Below are positions 24,267 through 27,539 of a stretch of 27,539 nucleotides of DNA, piece after piece; the first letter of the stretch is position 1; every line of letters begins with the position of its first letter. Below the pieces are notes generated by a model. It was given only the letters and a program-made list of their open reading frames with translations. It ran no database searches and was not told the origin of the DNA. The DNA is taken from assembly GCA_030843315.1 (NCBI GenBank), contig JAUUPT010000049.1, positions 1 through 27,539 of the forward strand, given 5' to 3'. This DNA is from Bacteroidaceae bacterium. Its GTDB lineage: Bacteria > Bacteroidota > Bacteroidia > Bacteroidales > Bacteroidaceae. Made by a program: the position numbers and the translations under genes.

Positions 24267-26054
24267 TTAGTCGATCGCTCCCCAGAAGAACTCGACATTC
24301 TGAAACGGCAGGTTGATGGCCTGAAGGTGGTAGAAGGCGTTGCTCTTCTGTTTACTGTAATGATAATCGCGAAGGGAAATCGTAGTAACAAACAGATTGT
24401 TTAGCACATCGGGACGGAACAAGTGTTGATGGGCCTTCAGGATATCGGTGAGCGGCACTTTCAGAAAATCCTCGCTGAAACTGCTTTCAAGGAGGGTATC
24501 GTAAAAAGCAATGTAGTTGAACAAGTGAGACTGCTTCACCCGTTTCTCATCTCCATATACCACAGGGAGGTCTTGCAGCACCTGAACGTAGACTCCGTTT
24601 CGAACCAGTTCACTACACGATTTTAAGAACAATTCTTTCTTGATATGTACCGATATCTCCTCCGCCCCACTCCAACAGAGAATATCCCTGTTCACCCTCA
24701 ATAGCTGCGACTGCATAAGCAGAAACTGTCCATCGGCTTGGAGCACGATGCTGTCGGCAGAGTACAAGGCTTGCAAAACCAGATCGGACTGGATAATGTT
24801 CCAAAGGGCATTCTTTTCTTCTTTTACCTCGCGGGTGTAGTGAAACAGCTGTTGCCGCGGGCCGGTGCCTGCAAGCGAAGGATGGAAGCGGAAAAGATAG
24901 TTATCAAGATAGGTCTTTTGCTGCAACGGTTCGGCAAGAGGATAGGATGCTGGAGAATCCTGATAAATCTGCTGCTGCAACTCGCACGTATACGACTTCC
25001 CGCTCCCTGTCTGCTTCTTCACAAAAGGGCAACCTGTATTGCAAATATGTAGGTAGCCGCACTTCCGACAATCTTCGGCAATGCCCGGCAATTCGTGCAG
25101 ACGGTCAATCTTTTTACGGGCACGTTGGAGTATTTCGGCTGGGTCTTCTTCGAAGAGATTGCCATAGTAAAAATCTTCGTCCCCCTGTCCACGCACGCAG
25201 GAGTACATCTTTCCGTCAGCTTGCAGTAGGAAGAACTTCTCGCCGCAGTTGCGGGAATTGGTGCAATAGGAAGGGGTGAACTCGTCGAACCAATGCCGCT
25301 TAAATCCATACTCCAACTCTGTTCCAGCAAAGCGATCTTTCAGCCGGTTATAAAAACGGACTTGTTGCGAAGCATCGGGCGGCGTGGTGTCGAGACAGGG
25401 ATGGTCCTTGAACTTGCAGTCGTTGAGCGTAGAATTAAACCCAAACATAAAGTTGAAGCGGTTCATGTCGAAGCCACAATCGTTGTGAAGGAAAAGGATG
25501 TCGTCGGTAATCTCCTCCCAACGCTCTAAGTGCTCGCTATAAAGGGTGGCGGACATCTTTTTGTCATACGGATAGGAAGATAGCAGACGGATGTTATCCA
25601 ATATCTTGTCCAGGCTGTCTGCGCCATTCTTCATCAACCTGTGCTTGCGATGCAGTTCCAACGGCAGGTCTATGCTACCGCTTATGGAAACTTTGTGACG
25701 GCAGAGCAGGTCGTAGTGCTTATCGATGAGCAGCAGATTGGTCTTGATGTGCGGATTCATCTTAAATATCCCTTTGGCTGATAGCTGATCGTAATACTTC
25801 AGGTAATGGGCGGAGATGATGCCAAACAGTCTGTCCAGGTCTTCTCCGGGCAGAGTAGTCACTTCTCCTCCGTGCAGGGATATATTGAATGGTAATATTC
25901 CGGCACCTATCAGCTTATCTATTGCTGTTTCGAGCGCACCTGCCGGATTGGAAAAGCGGGGCGTATCCGTCTGGCAGCCCAAATAACAATACGAGCAGGA
26001 CATATTGCATTGCAAAGTGGGCACGTAGAGCAGATGTATCATTTTCATATCCAT
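24267..26054 (-). CDS. Radical SAM/SPASM peptide-modifying enzyme
   Basis: The 595-residue enzyme has the radical SAM cluster motif CNMSCSYC (Cys 16, 20, 23), the GGE-type motif HGGEV at 61-65, and a TIM-barrel core to about residue 250. A full SPASM domain follows: Cys 264 and 270, Cys 286 in DGKMYSC, then DCRKCGYLHICNTGC with Cys 329, 332, 338 and 342, and Cys 357. This is the auxiliary-cluster layout of anaerobic sulfatase maturases and RiPP maturases. A C-terminal extension of about 200 residues (385-595) matches nothing I know. The start is 1 base after the lipoprotein stop (TGATATG); Met 3 and Met 5 are alternative starts. The adjacent Asn-tailed protein is the best substrate candidate (inference). 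Confidence 0.9.
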   Translation of the reverse strand: MDMKMIHLLYVPTLQCNMSCSYCYLGCQTDTPRFSNPAGALETAIDKLIGAGILPFNISLHGGEVTTLPGEDLDRLFGIISAHYLKYYDQLSAKGIFKMNPHIKTNLLLIDKHYDLLCRHKVSISGSIDLPLELHRKHRLMKNGADSLDKILDNIRLLSSYPYDKKMSATLYSEHLERWEEITDDILFLHNDCGFDMNRFNFMFGFNSTLNDCKFKDHPCLDTTPPDASQQVRFYNRLKDRFAGTELEYGFKRHWFDEFTPSYCTNSRNCGEKFFLLQADGKMYSCVRGQGDEDFYYGNLFEEDPAEILQRARKKIDRLHELPGIAEDCRKCGYLHICNTGCPFVKKQTGSGKSYTCELQQQIYQDSPASYPLAEPLQQKTYLDNYLFRFHPSLAGTGPRQQLFHYTREVKEEKNALWNIIQSDLVLQALYSADSIVLQADGQFLLMQSQLLRVNRDILCWSGAEEISVHIKKELFLKSCSELVRNGVYVQVLQDLPVVYGDEKRVKQSHLFNYIAFYDTLLESSFSEDFLKVPLTDILKAHQHLFRPDVLNNLFVTTISLRDYHYSKQKSNAFYHLQAINLPFQNVEFFWGAID

Positions 26055-26055
26055 A

Positions 26056-26667
26056 TCAGCGATAGTTTAGTTCACGGACAGTTGCCTTATGAAGCCGGCC
26101 TTTGATGTGGCTTTGCCGGAGAACCCAGCGTCCCTTCTCATCGTACTGGTAGGTGTAAGAGACTTCACGTGTCTTTTGCTTTTTGCTATTGTAGTAATCT
26201 TTCCGGGCTCTCAGGCCTTTTTCATTGTATTCGTAAGTGCATATTCCATCGAGCCCGCCATTGACATAACCTTCTTTCTTTGCCAGAAGGCCGTCTTTAT
26301 AATAGTACTTTATTTCCCATAGCAAGCGCTTCTCGGCGTCGAACACCTTTTTCAATATACGTTTTCCTTCCGCATCATATTCGTATTCGGCCAATGCCTT
26401 TTCGGAACGCGGTATGTCCTGGCGATACCCCTCATCACTTATCCGAAGGGAGAAACGGGAGACCGTATCTTGCCTTCCGCCCGAATACTTGATGGTGGCT
26501 ACATCAATGTAATCGACATCCGAGTTCTTCAACTCATTCCATATCTGCCTCATCTCGTCCTCAACGGTGAGTCGGTCCCAGGCAAAATCGCGAAATGGTG
26601 CATCACCGCTTGTACAACTGCCAAGCAGACTCATCAGGAAAGTGAAAATGAACAGCCGCTTAACCAT
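26056..26667 (-). CDS. Lipoprotein with YD/MORN-like beta-repeats
   Basis: The 203-residue protein has a lipoprotein signal, MVKRLFIFTFLMSLLGSC, with acylated Cys 18. After a ~75-residue region (VDYIDVATIKYSGGRQDTV), it holds about four repeats of the YxYDxxGKxxxKxxxD type: YEYDAEGKRILKKVFD, then YYYKDGLLAKKEGYVNG, YEYNEKGLRARKDYYN and YQYDEKGRWVLRQSH. These resemble RHS/YD or YwqK-like beta repeats that form extended beta sheets. It is probably exposed at the outer membrane. Its ATG lies inside the last codons of the Asn-tailed gene, an 8-base overlap. A longer frame up to 26808 would add a Thr/Ile stretch that is only the Asn repeat in another frame, so I rejected it. Confidence 0.82.
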   Translation of the reverse strand: MVKRLFIFTFLMSLLGSCTSGDAPFRDFAWDRLTVEDEMRQIWNELKNSDVDYIDVATIKYSGGRQDTVSRFSLRISDEGYRQDIPRSEKALAEYEYDAEGKRILKKVFDAEKRLLWEIKYYYKDGLLAKKEGYVNGGLDGICTYEYNEKGLRARKDYYNSKKQKTREVSYTYQYDEKGRWVLRQSHIKGRLHKATVRELNYR

Positions 26668-27202
26668 TGTTATTGTTGTTGTTATTATTATTATTGTTAT
26701 TATTATTGTTGTTATTATTATTGTTGTTGCTGTTGTCGCCATCCGAAGAACCATTGTCGAAAGTCCCAAAGCCATCGCCACTATCTTGGCTACCATTGCC
26801 CGAAGCATTGCCGCCGAATATCAGTGCGGCAGCAGCAGCGCTCGTCAGGAGAACGGAAGTAGCCTTGTTCGAGCCTGTTTCGTCCGAGCTGAAAAGTTTG
26901 TTCTGATTCAACATTTCAATTTTTCTACCATCACAGCGAATCACCTTGTCCGTTGCACCTTCCGAGACGTCAAAAACCTTGAGCAATTCATCATTCTTAT
27001 AAAGTTTCACGCTCCTGTTGGCGTACATCAGCATGCACGTCACCCCCTCTATGTTGTAGTTCTCAATCAGCATTTCTACATAGGGCTGGGATATGCGGGC
27101 TATTTCCACGTCATCGATAATGCCTGCCAACATACAGAAACGGCGTGTCAGCTCGGCAAATCCCACAACTTTTCTTGCAATAAGAGTATCTTGCTTTTTC
27201 AT
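26660..27202 (-). CDS. Asn-tailed protein, candidate radical SAM substrate (RiPP-like precursor)
   Basis: The 180-residue protein has no match I recognise. Residues 1-105 form a normal mixed domain (VEMLIENYNIEGVTCMLMYA; VKLYKNDELLKVFDVSEG). Residues 114-131 are small and hydrophobic, ending in FGG at 129-131. The tail 132-158 is rich in Gly, Ser, Asp and Asn. It ends with 21 consecutive Asn (159-179) and one Gly. The leader-like domain, a GG-type end of a hydrophobic segment, a low-complexity tail and a SPASM enzyme two genes downstream fit a precursor with an Asn-rich core. Alternatively it is a membrane-anchored surface protein with an Asn-rich stalk. The gene starts 1 base after the upstream stop (TGACATG). 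Confidence 0.75.
   Translation of the reverse strand: MKKQDTLIARKVVGFAELTRRFCMLAGIIDDVEIARISQPYVEMLIENYNIEGVTCMLMYANRSVKLYKNDELLKVFDVSEGATDKVIRCDGRKIEMLNQNKLFSSDETGSNKATSVLLTSAAAAALIFGGNASGNGSQDSGDGFGTFDNGSSDGDNSNNNNNNNNNNNNNNNNNNNNNG
26666..26728 (-). repeat. (AAY)21 trinucleotide tract encoding poly-Asn
   Basis: Twenty-one Asn codons in a row, 12 AAT and 9 AAC in mixed order, form the 3' end of the gene. One AGC codon separates the tract from an earlier Asn. The mixed codons suggest selection for the amino acid more than recent slippage, though such a tract can change length in steps of three. Confidence 0.9.
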
Positions 27203-27203
27203 G

Positions 27204-27539
27204 TCATTCGTTTTTAAATATTAGTTTCTGCTGCTTCCCGGCAAGAAATGCTTCGAGCGATTCTACAAAGGCATTGAACTTCTGATTGTGCCGCTTCTCT
27301 ATCTTTTCTGTTTTGGAAGTGTATACCTTGAATTTATCTTTGTAGACGTAGAGAGTGTGGTGGTCTCCGTATGAAATACTCACATATTTGGGATGTACTG
27401 TGGCTGCATGAATAGAGGCATAGAAAACCACCGTTTCTCCGGCAACGAGGTAATCGGGTAACAGAAAGATAGTATTTACGTTCTTAACGTTAAAGAAGTT
27501 CGGGTTCTTGACAAAGAAGAAGGTAATACAAAAGATACA
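27204..27539 (-). CDS. Unknown protein, C-terminal part (5' end outside window)
   Basis: An open frame of 111 codons enters from the right edge and ends with TGA 1 base before the Asn-tailed gene. The visible part reads NVKNVNTIFLLPDYLVAGET, then HPKYVSISYGDHHTLYVYKD, and ends in a lysine-rich tail (NAFVESLEAFLAGKQQKLIF). No in-frame ATG is present, so the start is upstream or a GTG (27431) is used. I do not recognise the family; it looks like a soluble alpha/beta domain. Its tight spacing with the next three genes marks it as part of the same operon. Confidence 0.55.
   Translation of the reverse strand, partial: CIFCITFFFVKNPNFFNVKNVNTIFLLPDYLVAGETVVFYASIHAATVHPKYVSISYGDHHTLYVYKDKFKVYTSKTEKIEKRHNQKFNAFVESLEAFLAGKQQKLIFKNE

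Noticed and set aside
26668..26808. Longer start for the lipoprotein with a Thr/Ile-rich N-terminus
   Set aside because: The Thr/Ile part is the Asn repeat read in another frame; ATG 26667 gives a textbook lipoprotein signal.
26567..27217. Plus-strand frame of 216 codons with a long Ile/Val stretch resembling a membrane helix
   Set aside because: The stretch is only the antisense reading of the AAY repeat, and the real genes are on the minus strand.

Overview
The window looks like a chromosomal piece from a gut Bacteroidales, most likely Bacteroides. The evidence is the repeated Bacteroides-type promoter (TTTG, 19-20 bases, TAnnTTTG), the usual lack of strong Shine-Dalgarno sites, a TamL-type lipoprotein barrel, a DUF3332 lipoprotein, and the ileS - TraR/DksA-like - lspA - DUF4296 gene order. 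I cannot name the species. I saw no tRNA, rRNA, insertion sequence, phage gene or CRISPR array.

Left part (1-10.1 kb). A truncated AraC-type regulator (minus) diverges from a small NAD(P)H oxidoreductase gene (plus). The space between them holds a promoter, a short ORF and an intrinsic terminator that together could make a ~145-base RNA. Next come a phosphoethanolamine transferase and an Omp85-type barrel gene that overlap by 14 bases, then a type II NADH dehydrogenase followed by a DoxX protein, then a DUF3332 lipoprotein. A bidirectional terminator separates that lipoprotein from tamL, which diverges from a SpoU/TrmH RNA methyltransferase.

Middle part (10.0-23.6 kb). The minus-strand operon ileS - degenerate TraR/DksA - lspA - DUF4296 lipoprotein - small unknown gene overlaps the 3' end of the methyltransferase gene. 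A 448-base spacer with a 22-base tandem array follows. Then a minus-strand cluster reads metallophosphoesterase - MurG-like glycosyltransferase - ppk1 - ppx, combining envelope-type genes with polyphosphate synthesis and breakdown. It diverges from a GT4 glycosyltransferase and a YbhN-like membrane protein, across a spacer carrying a near-perfect 14-base inverted repeat.

Right part (23.6-27.5 kb). A lone HicB-like mini-ORF and a second 22-base-period array precede the most striking locus. It is a tightly packed minus-strand operon of at least four genes: a truncated unknown gene, a 180-residue protein ending in 21 asparagines and a glycine, a YD-repeat-like lipoprotein, and a radical SAM/SPASM enzyme. 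Junctions are a 1-base gap, an 8-base overlap and a 1-base gap. I read this as a candidate peptide-modification (RiPP-like) or surface-protein maturation system in which the Asn-tailed protein is the likely substrate.
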